From positions 94,420,281-94,484,280 of the forward strand of contig NC_090728.1 in NCBI RefSeq assembly GCF_036898095.1: DNA of 64,000 nucleotides, written 5' to 3'. This document shows, one piece after another, positions 33,170-44,680 of this stretch. The DNA comes from Palaemon carinicauda. Taxonomy: Eukaryota > Arthropoda > Malacostraca > Decapoda > Palaemonidae. The position numbers and the translations under genes were made by a program. Positions within the stretch are counted from its first letter, which is position 1, and every line of letters begins with the position of its first letter. Below the pieces are notes generated by a model. That model made no database searches and had not been told where the DNA came from. It saw only the letters and a program-made list of their open reading frames with translations.

Positions 33170-35900
33170 CCTTCTTCGCACTGGTCCCGTTCCTGGCTGG
33201 ACTGAGTTGGGAAACTCGAAAGGGCTGTGCATGCACAGGCTCCTTTCTGGAAGAAGTTATAGGCAGTCCTGATCGGGGTCTAGGAAGGGTTCTGGGGCCT
33301 TCCTTGCACCCAATCCATCAGGCATGGTCAACCCAATAGTTTGACTACAGCTCCCCTCAAAGCAAAGTAAAAGGCCCTTGAAGGAGTCTTCTCACTGAAT
33401 CACAAGTCATTCAAAGCAGTCCTTCAATTTTCACCACCACCTGGACATAACTCTTCATAGGGAAAGACGTAGTAATTCACATTGATGTGTTCCTCAGTGT
33501 CAGAGCTAACTATGAGATCACTTGTTTTGAGAATCAAGAGACCAAAGTATCCCTACTCTTCAAAACCCAGTTGGGCCATTGGTTTGTTACATGGTGTGAC
33601 ATGGTCACTGCCTTCCCACCAGACAACACATGACTCCTGTACTTCTCCAGAGACTCTGGAGTTGATAACCCTGTTGACTTACCAAATTATGTCACTGCAC
33701 CTGATCACTGGTCAAAACAAGATACAGCTTGGAGGAAGGCCATGGAAAACAATTCCATGGCTGCTGACTCAACAGGCTAAAAAAGGATGCGCCTTCTGCT
33801 TTGAGTCTCTCCGAGGAGAGTCCCCATATCAGTGGCATACCGATTGGTCAATCTGAAGAGGTGATAACACAACAAGCTCTGGTACATAGCTCTTTCTTTG
33901 CATCGAGAATGGGGGGGGGGCAAGATCTTGTTTGACAGGCTGGAAACGAGTTCTCAGATCCAACTGCCAACTTGATCCAGGGCTAAACTAGCTAGATCTG
34001 ACCCTTAAGAAGTACCAAAGTGTCGATCAATGTCCAAGCTTCTCCCCGAAGATGTAGCCAAGATCGCCTCCTGAATGCTGTTGCACTCACTTTCACAATG
34101 AACTCTACGCCTCGGGGATTGTCTGCCTCTGTTGACTCCAGAATTAAGGTCTGGTGTCTTAGAAGTAGACGATTCCCAAATACAGTAACCTCATGAAAAG
34201 CCGGGCCGAAGGGTGCAGCAGTTTGTTTCAATATTTCATTCACAAACTCCCACAAATATGATCGCTCTATGCCAAGAGCAGAGCTAGCAGCATAATTAGG
34301 GGCTTAAGAATGCCAGGGAAAGTTGGCAACCGTGGGGGAAGAATCTCTGGTACTAATCATGGCAGAGAGGAAGGAGTAGTTCGTACTCTCCTCTCTGTTG
34401 ATCGGGACAGGAGAATGGACACCAACTCTTGTCTTCCATTGCACATGACAGCCTCGGGTGGTGCCATCTTCTCAATTTGCTCTACCAAAGTATCATGACT
34501 AGAGGTAAAAGCAGTTGATCATCCAGGTAGGAAGGGTGATAGAGAGCATCGAAGCTCCTCCATCAACTGGAGAACAGAAAGTACTGTATATGGGACTATC
34601 TACTCCTGACCCACCAGGTTGCCGGAGTTGATGGGGCTGTGGCTGTAGCTCAGGGCCCATGGGGCAGAGAATCACTCAGGTGTTGTCTAAACTGCCACCA
34701 AAAGAGAGGTGCTGTCTTTAGGTGCCTTTTCCTTACAACTGGTCTTCCTGGACTTCTTCAACCTCTTCCTATTCTTCTTTATGTTGTTCTTGGAGGAAGC
34801 ATCAGAATCACAGTTGGACGTGAAGAGAAGAAAAAGAGTATTTAGGGGAGGAAGAAGAACGTTCACATTTCTTCCTTTTTCCAACCCGCACCTCAGGCTC
34901 TGCAAGCAGAGGAATCGAGGTTTGAGCGACAAATGATGATGACACTCCCTAGAGGGGAGGAACGAGATGGATTTCTACAACAGGAACCACAACACTGGGG
35001 AACAGCTTCACAGGAGAGAGGTGGGCAAACTAACAAGGGCTTGTAACAAACACAGGCGGGGTCACAGGCACAGATGAAGCGGAGGTTACAGGTATGGACC
35101 CCAGGCCACAAGGGTTGGGGTGACGGGTACAGTTGAAGAGGTGGCAAACACAGGGGAAGTGGTGGCAAATACAGGAGTGACCGGGTTAAAGATGATGCAC
35201 TGGGTAACACCCAGGACCAGGGCAATCAGTGCTTTTGGGCCCAGGAGCTGATTTCAGACCAACTTTAGGTGTGACACCCCCAAGTACCAGAGTTTTTCTC
35301 ATCAGCATTAGTGTCACAGGTCAAGTCTTAACAATCCTTTTGGGTTTTGGAGGTAGCATCACTGAGGACATCACTGGGAACGCTGATACAACTACGCCTT
35401 TCCCCACTGGCATCACGATGAGAGAGTGGAAATGGGGACATCGAGAGAGAGGTATTCTTAGCTACCAAGGTCATAGAGGGCCTACTTGAAAGACATTAGG
35501 GGGCAAAAGCCTTCCTTAAGTCAAAATTGTTGTCAACAGTCTTCACAGCAATGAGAGAAGAGCCTCCAACTTCTAATGGGGTGCAGCAAAGGAACGTAGT
35601 TCTGAGGGCTCCTTGCTCCTGACTCATGCATTCCAGGGACAGAGTCAGGAACGTGTACGCAGGAGTGACAGTAGCAGACTCACTTAATGAGAGAATGGAA
35701 GAGGTAAAAAACTTCCTTGGTGCCTGCTTGGTCGTTGCTAAGCTAGAGAAGGATTATCTCTCTTCCTCCCCTTCAAGGCATATGCCTGCCATTGCACAGG
35801 AGGCCACAACCTACAATCAGCACATGGGAATGCTAGTAAACAATCATGCCGTTACAAGAAACACAGAGTGTGTAGATCTATAGCCGGTTTAGTCATAAAA
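33170..35900 (-). pseudogene. Gag-like region of DIRS-7
   Basis: The most readable piece is 34255-33992 (FVNEILKQTAAPFGPAFHEV, LLLRHQTLILES). It resembles the helical gag core by position only. Lys/Arg-rich and Pro-rich frames follow (34932-34687, 35225-34893). A run of 10 G is at 33911-33920. I do not see a continuous gene. Confidence 0.4.
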
Positions 35901-36189
35901 CAATTGCAACATCCATCCTTTTACTGTAATTGTTTTACATCATTAATCATTCAGCATCAGCCATCATTCACTTTCTGTAAGAAAATAAAGATGTAAAAGT
36001 TTGGTAAGGGAGCAGCAGTATGTCCATACTTGTTGCGCCCCAAAAACATAAGCAAAATGCTTCCACCACATGGAAGCATGTTAATTAATTCAATGGTCAT
36101 TCCAGTTTAGCTGATGTGTTGGAATTTATTTTAACTTCAACCTTACTTATATTTAATGAACAAAACAATTACTCAACAACCAAAACAAC

Positions 36190-36786
36190 TTACATTAAAG
36201 AGTAGATCCACTAATAAAACTTTGTGATATTGCCATACATTACCCTTTTCCCTAGACATGTCAAAAGATACATAATAATGTAGACACTTAACACAAATGT
36301 TGACGTTGACGTGATCCAAAATTGTCGTTGTCTTGGAGTTTGAACGTTTAGTTTTGTTCAGAGTTAATTTCCTATGAAGAAGCCGGCTTTTCCACTGAGT
36401 AACTTTTATTGGAACTGTTTGCCGTGGCTGTGGTAACCTCTGAGGTAATTTACTTCTTACCTTTGACAGGTACATATTACGCACGCGCGAACTTAAGGCC
36501 TATTAGGCAATTACTAATCTAAGTCATTTAATTCCTAAGTTTAATTTTATTATTAATTTTACTTATCTGTAACACTAATAGTTACTATACTAAGTAGCAT
36601 TAAGTTATTTACTTTTAATTTATTAAGAAAAATAGGTAAAGCTTCGAGTCAAGATAACGACCGAACGGCTATTCCCCACAGTCGGACACAAATATCAATC
36701 CTTTCTGATTGAATTAATTAATCTAACGTTAACTGTATTCCTTATAAGGAAACAGTTGTTGACAATCTTTTGGTTTCTAACACACT
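36190..36786 (-). repeat. Candidate 3' LTR of the BEL element
   Basis: A purine-rich stretch (TTTGTGGGGAG, ending at about 36787) is followed on the minus strand by TGTGTTAGAAACC, a usual TG start of an LTR. The far end is uncertain because no 5' LTR is left to compare. Confidence 0.4.
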
Positions 36787-37268
36787 CCCCACAAAGGATT
36801 GCGATTATAGAATTGCAACGAATATCTTCATTAACCATACATTATTTATCAAGGTCACCTTAAATCTGGCTACTGTGTTAAACAATTATTTCAAACAACG
36901 CTAAATAAAAGTATGGCTAAGTTACTTTAGTACCATCCCCATGTTACTAAAAGTGTAGCATTTTAACCTTATTCTTCACTTTATTTTAAGTGTAGCATTT
37001 TATTTATATATTTACTACAATTTTAACTTAGCTTAGTTTACTATAGGCTATCTCCTAATTTTACTTTTTATTTATGTATTTAGTTTTATTTACTTATTAC
37101 CTAAAAATTAATTATTTGCAATGCCCTTAACCCTTGTTTAAAGTTAAAGAATAAAGCATTTAATAAAGTATATCCTCACACTGAAAAAGTTTTGAGTGTG
37201 TAGCATTTTAGTCAAAATAAAAACTTAATAATAGTAATTACAGTAAATAACATACTGAAAAGCAGTAT
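36787..37268 (-). other. BEL 3' untranslated region
   Basis: A/T-rich sequence between integrase and the LTR candidate. The phrase AAAATGCTACAC is repeated in it at least three times (near 36960, 37000 and 37200). Confidence 0.4.
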
Positions 37269-38465
37269 TTATAAATTACCTAAATTTTCCCTTAGCATTC
37301 TTTCAAATCTTTCGGTAGCCTTTGTCTTGGGTCTTACAGACCTTTCGCCTTGTTCAACGTGAATAGATTCAGGTTTATTTATACTGCCTGTTTCTACCTC
37401 AATTTCCATTGAACTGTCTCTGATTGGCCTTTTTCTTATAGCATGTGTCACTGACAGTTCCATAGGATAAAGATTACAAATAGAAAACATTCTATAGCCC
37501 CATTACCTTGCTTTAGTTTCACTGACCTAATATTACTGACAAATCCTAATATTAATTCTAATACCTTACCCATCATCCAAAATGGTCTGGGCTTATTAAT
37601 TGCTTTAATTAGGACAATGTTACCAACTTTAATTATATTTTCCCACTTACTTTGGTACAAATTTCTACTATGTTCTCTCAGGCTTGAGATAATTTTCATA
37701 CCACAATTTCTTAAAATTTTCAATAATTTCTTCCTGTATTTCTACAGTTCTCTCTAAAGAAGGTTGACTAGAATCGTCCAACCAAACATCACTATCATCT
37801 TTTCTCAAAATGAGCGATGAATTACCATGCAATTTGATAAAGGAATTTGGAGTTATAAACTCTAAATTTTCTGAGCTTGATCTATATGTTAAAGGCCTGG
37901 AATTTATCGCTAATTGAATATTAGAAAGGGTAGTTAATAATTCGAAGTAAGTTAATTTAGACCTTCCTATTGCTTTATAAAGACAATTCTTTAATACTCT
38001 AATCAATTTCTCCCAAGCAGAACCAACCCACGCTGAATATAAAGGTATTTTAATGTGTTTGATATTACATTTACTTAGTTCAGATTGAAATTCCTGCGAC
38101 TCCAAAGACCTTTCAAGGATACTTCCACCCTTGAGAAAAGACTTAGCATTGTCACTGTACAAGTATTGTGGTATTGTGTATATATTACTGAATCTTTGGA
38201 AAGCGAGAACAAAATTTCTAGTGGAGATGTCTGGTAACAATTCAAAGTGCACAGCGCGCACTTTAAGACAAGTGAAAACTAATATTTTTGTGGTCTTACC
38301 ACTCAACTCATCCCTAACCCAAAGGTGTCCGGTGAAATCAATACCTACATGCTGAAAAGGCTTGACTAAATTCATATGGTGTTTAGGCATATCTGTAAAC
38401 TTCGGGTATCTGTAAGCTAAGGCATTATATTTCCTATATATATTACAACTACTCAGCTCAGTCTT
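37269..38465 (-). pseudogene. BEL integrase (DDE) region
   Basis: The catalytic core is open from 38390 to 37668: VGIDFTG (first Asp), YSDNAKSF (second Asp) and WVGSAWEKLIRVLK (Glu). These are the DDE triad of retroelement integrases. A BEL-type C-terminal part follows in a shifted frame (37723-37269, basic end RKRPIRDSS). Joints near 38400 and 37680 are frameshifted. The piece 37764-37851 is the source of the filler copied at 41100-41187. Confidence 0.82.
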
Positions 38466-39660
38466 TACTGCTGACCTACCCCTGGGAATCCAAATCCCTG
38501 TTCCCTAAGGTAGTTCAATGTAGTGCCTATTCCTAAATGCTGTACCTTCAAATGACAATGCTTTATTAACAATGAGGTGAACCTATGCTCTTTAGGAAGC
38601 AATACTGGGTTATGAACATCAAAGTCAAAGTACAAACACTTAGATATTCTTCCCCTAGACCTAATTATACCCTTTGAATCTAAAAATAAAATTAAATGGG
38701 ACACTAGAAGAGGTATATTATTAGTAATATTGGCACTGCTTTGTAAAAAATCCAATTCTACTGAAAAATATTCTTTCTGTGCAATTTTCACCCAATACTC
38801 TAAGGCTTTCTTTTTAGGATCACCACCCTTTAATCTACTACAAAATTTGAACAAGTAGCTGGTAATTCTTAAGAATTGTTCATAATTTGACATTTTATTT
38901 ATATTGAGAACACCACCGTTTACTTTATTTATTTGCATAGTGCATACTGTACTTATTTGATGCTTATAGTAAGGCGATATGTTCAATAAAGGGTAAAGAG
39001 GCCACTTGTCAAAATAATTACTCAACCATTCTGGGCCTTCTAGCCAATAAGTTGATTTACTTGAATATTTAGTATAGGATAAACCTCTGGTGATCATGTC
39101 AGCAGGATTTTCTTCTGTATTTACATAGTGATATAAGACAGGTAGTTTAAATAGCTTAGATATTTCAACTTTAAGACCATCTGCCTCAAGTACTCTATTT
39201 CTAACAAATTTAGATTTTAATTTAGTTTCTCTGGTCAATAGCCAATTTAAAACCACTTGAGCATCAACACAAATATTAATGAATTGAAAATTTATATTAT
39301 TGTAGGCTTCTAGTAAGGAAGGTAAACATTTAAAAGCTAGAATTACTCCCATTAGTTCCAAAGTAGGGACACTATGCTCATTTCTCTTATTCAGTGGAGC
39401 CAATTTAGATTTGGAGAACAAATAAGAACTTTTATCATTTTGATTAACCGCCTAGGCCACAAACCCATAGGCCTCCACAGAGCTATCACAAAAAATGTGA
39501 AGACCATACGAATCTATAAGGGACTCTCTAGGAAATTTAGGTTCAGATAACATTTCAAAATCTCTACTAATAATTTTCATTTCCCCACTAATGTCTTTAG
39601 GTAAATTTTGATCCCAACCAAAATCTAATTTCCATATTTTTCTCATTTAAATTTTGCCTC
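38465..39660 (-). pseudogene. BEL RNase H and integrase zinc-finger region
   Basis: RNase H acidic sites: LHIFCDSSVEAYGFVA (39510), VPTLELMGVILAF, ICVDAQVVLNWL, and NTEENPADMITRG. One in-frame TAG is near 39452-39454. Then comes the linker and the HHCC-type start of integrase (IKHCHLKVQHLGIG), ending in a frame break at 38465. Confidence 0.82.
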
Positions 39661-39783
39661 TTATTGTTACAGGAAGGACTATATTCAAAGGATCAAATAT
39701 TTTAGAAGTTTGTGACAATACTTTTCTTTTTGTATCTGCTTATGGGTCTATTTTACAAGGCGCAAGACTAAAAGAATCATTAT

Positions 39784-41093
39784 TTACGTTGAATCTATAA
39801 CCCAATACTTTATCCTCTTCGCATGAATGTTCAACAAGTCTATATCACACGCCATTTCTTCTCTCAACTCTACACAATTGGAGTTCCAAGACCTTAAAAT
39901 AAAGGCCCCTTGTTCCATCCTATCATTAGCTTGCTTATACAAATTTTTCATTTCATCAATGTTATTACCAGTTATAAGAAGATTGTCTACATAAAAGTTA
40001 TTAGTTAATATTTCTTTACACTTATCATCAGGATAACTTTCTGCGTGATGTTTCATAACAAAATTTAATATAAAAGGTGAAGAAGTGTAACCAAAAACTA
40101 TTGTTTTGTAGCGATAAGATACTAATTTATTTCCCCGTTTCCAAAAGAAACAAAAGCTATTTTTATCCACTTCATATTTTAATTTAATCATCAAAAAAGC
40201 TTGTTTAACGTCGCTCAACATTACATATTAATTAGTTCTAAAGTAAAAGAGCAATTTCAGTATTGAGCCCATGAAATCTATCCCAGGATAAGCTGCTTCA
40301 TTAAGTGAAGGCAATTCCCAGTAAGTTTATAAAGATCAGTTAAATACTGGCCTGAATTTTGTGGTAACTTGCTCTTCTGATTTTATAACTGGTCTATGTG
40401 GAATCCATACATACTTAGGATAATCAGAATGACTTACTTTAATTTCCTCAATTATACCATCCTCGAGTTGTTTATCAAAAACTTCCTGGTACCTGTCAAT
40501 GAGACCCTTTTTACCAAGATACTCTACTGTTCGGTCTAATACCTTAAGTGAAACAAAATGATTAGATTGGATGCTATCAATTTTATCAGTATACCAGGGC
40601 AATTCTACATGATAGAATCCATTATCAAAAGAGATCCCCTCTCTAAATCTGTCAATTTGTTCTTTATCAAAGGAGACCAATTCTTTTTCACACTTTTTTA
40701 TTCCCAAGGATTCAAGACTAAAAAGTATTCAAGTCCATTGTCTACCTTACTGTCTTCTAATATATGTTCTAATGAATTGAAATAAGATTTTAGAGGATCC
40801 ATTACAAAATTTACCACGCTTTTTGTTTTAACATTCAGTGTTTTCTTATTAACTATGGAGTCCATAACAGCTCTACTTTCTGCCTCATCCAAAAAGTTGA
40901 ACACATTACCAATAGGAGCTACTCTATTATTTACGACTCAACAAGTCCCACCCAACATTTTAGTCCAAGTTACTTAAGGTAAAAACTGAATTATATCTAT
41001 TCCTATTAACATGTCAACCTTCATACTTTCATGGCTTCTGTGGTCACAAAAAGTCTCATCCAATAAAGCAATATTATTTTCTTTAAATTTATT
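39784..41093 (-). pseudogene. BEL protease end and reverse transcriptase
   Basis: It begins with the DMLIGID-type end of the protease region (VDMLIGIDIIQFLP). The RT N-terminus then follows (LGKKGLIDRYQEVF, GIIEEIKV, IPHRPVIKSE, TKFRPVFN), and the palm after stops near 40240 (LSDVKQAFLMIKL, TNNFYVDNLLITG). The catalytic box reads YVDN. Stops and shifts occur near 40930, 40330 and 40240. Confidence 0.8.
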
Positions 41094-41103
41094 TATTATT
41101 TGA

Positions 41104-41187
41104 CTAGAATCGTCCAACCAACCATCACTATCATCTTTTCTCAAAATGAGCGATGAATTACCATGCAATTTGATAAAGGAATTTGGA
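41104..41187. other. Templated filler: copy of BEL integrase DNA at a LINE 5' junction
   Basis: Bases 41100-41187 repeat 37764-37851 in the same orientation with one difference in 88 (a C for an A in CCAACCATC). It sits between the left target-site duplication and the LINE start. The joints show microhomology: TTGA on the left and GA on the right. Confidence 0.9.
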
Positions 41188-41844
41188 TGTATGGATCGGA
41201 GTTGTGGGGAATGAAAGTGACGGAGAGACAGAAATTGAATGTGTTTGAGATGAAGTGTCTAAGGAGTATGGCTGGTGTATCTCGAGTAGATAGGGTTGGG
41301 AACGAAGTGGTGAGGGAGAGAACGGGTGTAAGAAATGAGTTAGAGGCTAGAGTGGATATGAATGTGTTGAGGTGGTTTGGCCATGTTGAGAGAATGGAAA
41401 ATGGTTGTCTGCTAAAGAAGGTGATGAATGCAAGAGTTGATGGGAGAAGTACAAGAGGAAGGCCAAGGTTTGGGTGGATGGATGGTGTGAAGAAAGCTCT
41501 GGGTGATAGGAGGATAGATGTGAGAGAGGCAAGAGAGCGTGCTAGAAATAAGAATGAATGGAGAGCGATTGTGACGCAGTTCCAGTAGGCCCTGCTGCTT
41601 CCTCCGGTGCCTTAGATGACCGCGGAGGTAGCAGCAGTAGGGGATTCAGCATTATGAAGCTTCATCTGTGGTGGAAATGTGGGAGGTTGGGCTGTGGCAC
41701 CCTAGCAGTACCAGCTGAACTCGGATGAGTCCCTGGTTAGGCTGAAGGAACGTAGAGAGTAGAGGTCCCCTTTTTGTTTTGTTTCATTGTTGGTGTCGGC
41801 TACCCCCCAAAATTGGGGGAAGTGCCTGGGTATATGTATGTATG
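41188..41844 (+). mobile_element. LINE-T copy 2, 5' truncated
   Basis: It starts TGTATGGATCGGAG and encodes the LINE C-terminal end (VTERQKLNVFEMKCLRSMAG, VLRWFGHVERMENG, RGRPRFGWMDGVKKAL), stopping at 41588. The 3' UTR has the stem-loop at 41592-41637 and ends in TATGTATGTATG. A 10-bp duplication TATTATTTGA is at 41094-41103 and 41845-41854. Over the shared part it is very close to the 52-kb copy. Confidence 0.92.
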
Positions 41845-41854
41845 TATTATTTGA

Positions 41855-42690
41855 TTCATGCCGGGCACTTCAAAGTTTATATTAAGCGACTTGTCAAGTA
41901 ATAAAGGTATGAATATTAAATTGTTTATATTTATTCCAGTGCACATTTGCTTGAAGCCCTTAGTTTCTTGCCCTATATATGTGCTTACATCACATTCCAA
42001 AGCATACAACGCCTCTACATCCTGACAAAGATCTTTAGCGGCAGATTCGGAAATATATGACCGCTGACTGCCAGTGTCAAACAGACATCTGACTTTCCTG
42101 GCCTTTTTGTCATTTCTTAAATACAAAGTCATAGTAGGTAAAATGTGAGACGCATCAAAACTTCTTTGAGCAAAACATAAGCTCACGTTAGTTTTAGTAG
42201 TTAGTTCGGCTTTATTCAAAGAAGGGCACAAAGGAGTTATGTTCCCAGTTTCTACACAACAGACATTCAAACCTTGACTTATTTTGTTTCCCATAACATT
42301 CATTGTCTTCGTGCCCTGAACCAGCGCATCTAGTGCATAGTGAAGCTCCATCAGTCTGGCCACTTTATCATTATAATGATTAAAGTTGACACATTTTCCC
42401 AAAGTAAGGCCTTCAGCTGCACATAATTTACAAATTAATTTAGCTACTTTATTTGCAAATTTAAAATTTTGAATCGCACTTACACCTACCTTATTTTCTT
42501 TAGGTTTAAATGAACTGCTAGGACTAGGTTTACTAGAGGTTTTAGTGAAGGTCTTTTTCCTATTGGAAACAGTTTTAGATAAAGTTTTGATAATTTCATT
42601 ATAGTTAGAAAGAATGTCAGATATATTAGGATAATTGGTATCTAATTTGTGAACCAACTCTCTCTTTACTGGTATGGGGAGTTTATTAAA
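41855..42690 (-). pseudogene. BEL gag C-terminus and aspartic protease
   Basis: The 42657-41800 frame holds a Cys/His cluster (CKLCAAEGLTLGKC) and the protease signature CLFDTGSQRSYIS near 42080, the DTG active site of retroelement aspartic proteases. The LINE insertion ends it. The reading frame on both sides of the LINE is the same across the duplicated target, so the protease was still open when the LINE landed. Confidence 0.8.
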
Positions 42691-42692
42691 TA

Positions 42693-43541
42693 CTATAGAC
42701 TCACAAATTTATGCCCAGAGGATCCCACTTCCAATAAATCAATATTATGTGATTTCAATTCATGCAGATAGGATTTGATTTCGTTGAGGTAAACCTTCAC
42801 CGACGAGAATTCTTGATCATATTCAGCACTTGGAGCAGCATTCAAAATGTTCTTAAAAGTCTCGTCAATAATATAATTTACGTCAAGGAATTCTTCTTTT
42901 AACATTTCAATTGCCAAGTGGTAGTTACGGTCAGAAATAGTCAAATGCTTAACTACCTTCAAGGCATAGCCCCTAAGGTACCCGTGTAAATATATTTGTT
43001 TGGCAGAATCGGACAGATTTTTTCTGGACCCAATGACATTATTAAATTGATTAAGAAATTAATTGAAAGCAAATTTATCTTTCTCTTCACCACTAAAGAT
43101 TCCACATTCTAAAGGAGGGGGTTTCCCATCAGACATATTCATTCTAGACATCATTTCTAAAACTTTATTGGCAGATAAGTTGCCAGAAGACCCCACTTGA
43201 CTCACTTATGTATTGTTCATATTGGTCGAGCTCTATACTAACCTGAATGCTATATTCTGCTTGACAATCTAACTCATTATAATATTGTTCATTACTGTTC
43301 ATTATTTCATGTGTCTCCAAAACATTATTAATTTCTTCATCAAAGTGTTTAACCTGCTCAATCTCTTTTTTGATTACAGTTATTTGAATCTTACAAAAGG
43401 AAGAAGTTAATCTATTATCACCATGAAGCTCTGTTAGCTTCTTTAAGTAAATAGTTATCTTCCGTTTGTGGATTCCCGCATCCTCCTCAAGGATGATATA
43501 ATATTCATAGCATCAACAAACTCTTCCTCTTTATCAGACAT
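42693..43541 (-). pseudogene. BEL gag N-terminal region
   Basis: ATG at 43541 (MSDKEEEFVDAMNII), then a frameshift near 43490 and several stops. The open part 42962-42693 contains YHLAIEMLKEEFLDVNYIID, a capsid-like helical stretch found in BEL gag proteins. The first 13 bp upstream of the ATG abut a Tigger transposon. Confidence 0.65.
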
Positions 43542-43653
43542 GATTACCTATATACAGTGAAGCCTCGTTTATCGCGGTAGATAGGTTCCAAACCCGACCA
43601 CGATAGCTGAAAATCCATGAAGTAGGGACACCATATTTACGTATTTATTTAAC

Positions 43654-43775
43654 ATGTATATTCAGACTTTTAAAACCTTCCCTTTACGTAGTACTGTTAA
43701 CAAATTACCCTTTAATGTACAGAACACTTGATGCATGTACTACAGTACCCTAAACTAAAACAGGCACAAATATTA
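43654..43775. repeat. Internal direct duplication in Tigger, copy 1
   Basis: The 122 bases starting ATGTATATTCAGACTTTT recur at 44390-44511 with about four differences. Both copies are inside the transposon, between its left end and the transposase stop. Confidence 0.9.
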
Positions 43776-44294
43776 AAGGCGATTTTATATCATGCGTTTC
43801 CTAAACACGCCAAAAAGCACGATAAAAAATGACAACCAATGTTTTGTTTACGTTTATCTCTGATCATAATGAAGAAACAAACGCATTTACACATCTGTGT
43901 ATAGGTTAGTTTTTGCATCGATTATATTGATTATATGTTGATTTTGTTATTACCAATGTTTTACTTAATTTTTCTTAGGACTTCCAAATAAATGAAATGA
44001 ATTCCATTTATATAATGTTTTTCTTTATGACGCCGCCTGAAACGGAAACCTTCCATTCGTTTACTGTACGCTCCATCTTCGATCGTAATAAAAAAAACGA
44101 AGGCATTAAACGCGCATGATGAAAGTGATAAATAATGATATTAAAAGCTTTTAGTAAATATGTCATTACAAATATTATTTACCGTATCTATATAAAATCC
44201 TACATACGTAGCAAAGCAGGAAAACAATTTTTTTTCGTTTCTTTTGGCTTTTAATCAACAATAACAAACAGCCGCTAATGACCGAATGATAATT

Positions 44295-44361
<67 letters not shown>

Positions 44362-44389
44362 TTTAAATGTAATAAACAAAAAATATGAT

Positions 44390-44511
44390 ATGTATATTCA
44401 GACTTTTAAAACCTTCCCTTTACATAGTACTGTTAACAAACTACCCTTTAATGTACAGAACACTTAATGCATGTACTACAGTACCCTAAACTAAAACAGG
44501 CACAAATATTA
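44390..44511. repeat. Internal direct duplication in Tigger, copy 2
   Basis: It matches 43654-43775. An (AG)n tract lies just before it. Confidence 0.9.
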
Positions 44512-44680
44512 CAATGTTAGAATATTAAAGTAGTATAAAAAAATGAAGATTGTTACTGTACTCACCACGAAAGAAGTTGAAGAAAAACTTTAATTGATGA
44601 TGGCGATGAATTTGCTGCACAGTAGAAATGATGATGATGAAGCTGATGATGTCTTCTACTGTGCAGTCAATGATAGTATT

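Larger units (their letters stand above)
27975..35900 (-). mobile_element. DIRS-like copy DIRS-7 (lineage B), with nested LINE
   Basis: Order on the minus strand: gag-like region (about 35900-33170), RT-RNase H-MT (33100-31377), recombinase (31400-30290), a LINE insertion (29050-30240), 3' UTR (29000-28300), terminal repeat (28210-28290) and the 3' inverted unit (27975-28210). All reading frames are decayed. The 3' unit and terminal repeat match those of DIRS-2, -3 and -8. Confidence 0.7.
36190..43545 (-). mobile_element. BEL/Pao-type LTR retrotransposon, decayed, with nested LINE
   Basis: The minus-strand order gag, protease, RT, RNase H, integrase is that of BEL/Pao. A 3' LTR candidate follows the integrase. 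A LINE plus 88 bp of filler (41104-41844) splits protease from RT. A Tigger element begins 13 bp upstream of the gag ATG, and beyond it no 5' LTR could be recognised, so the 5' end is lost or too diverged. Several stops and frameshifts mark it as a fossil. Confidence 0.85.
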
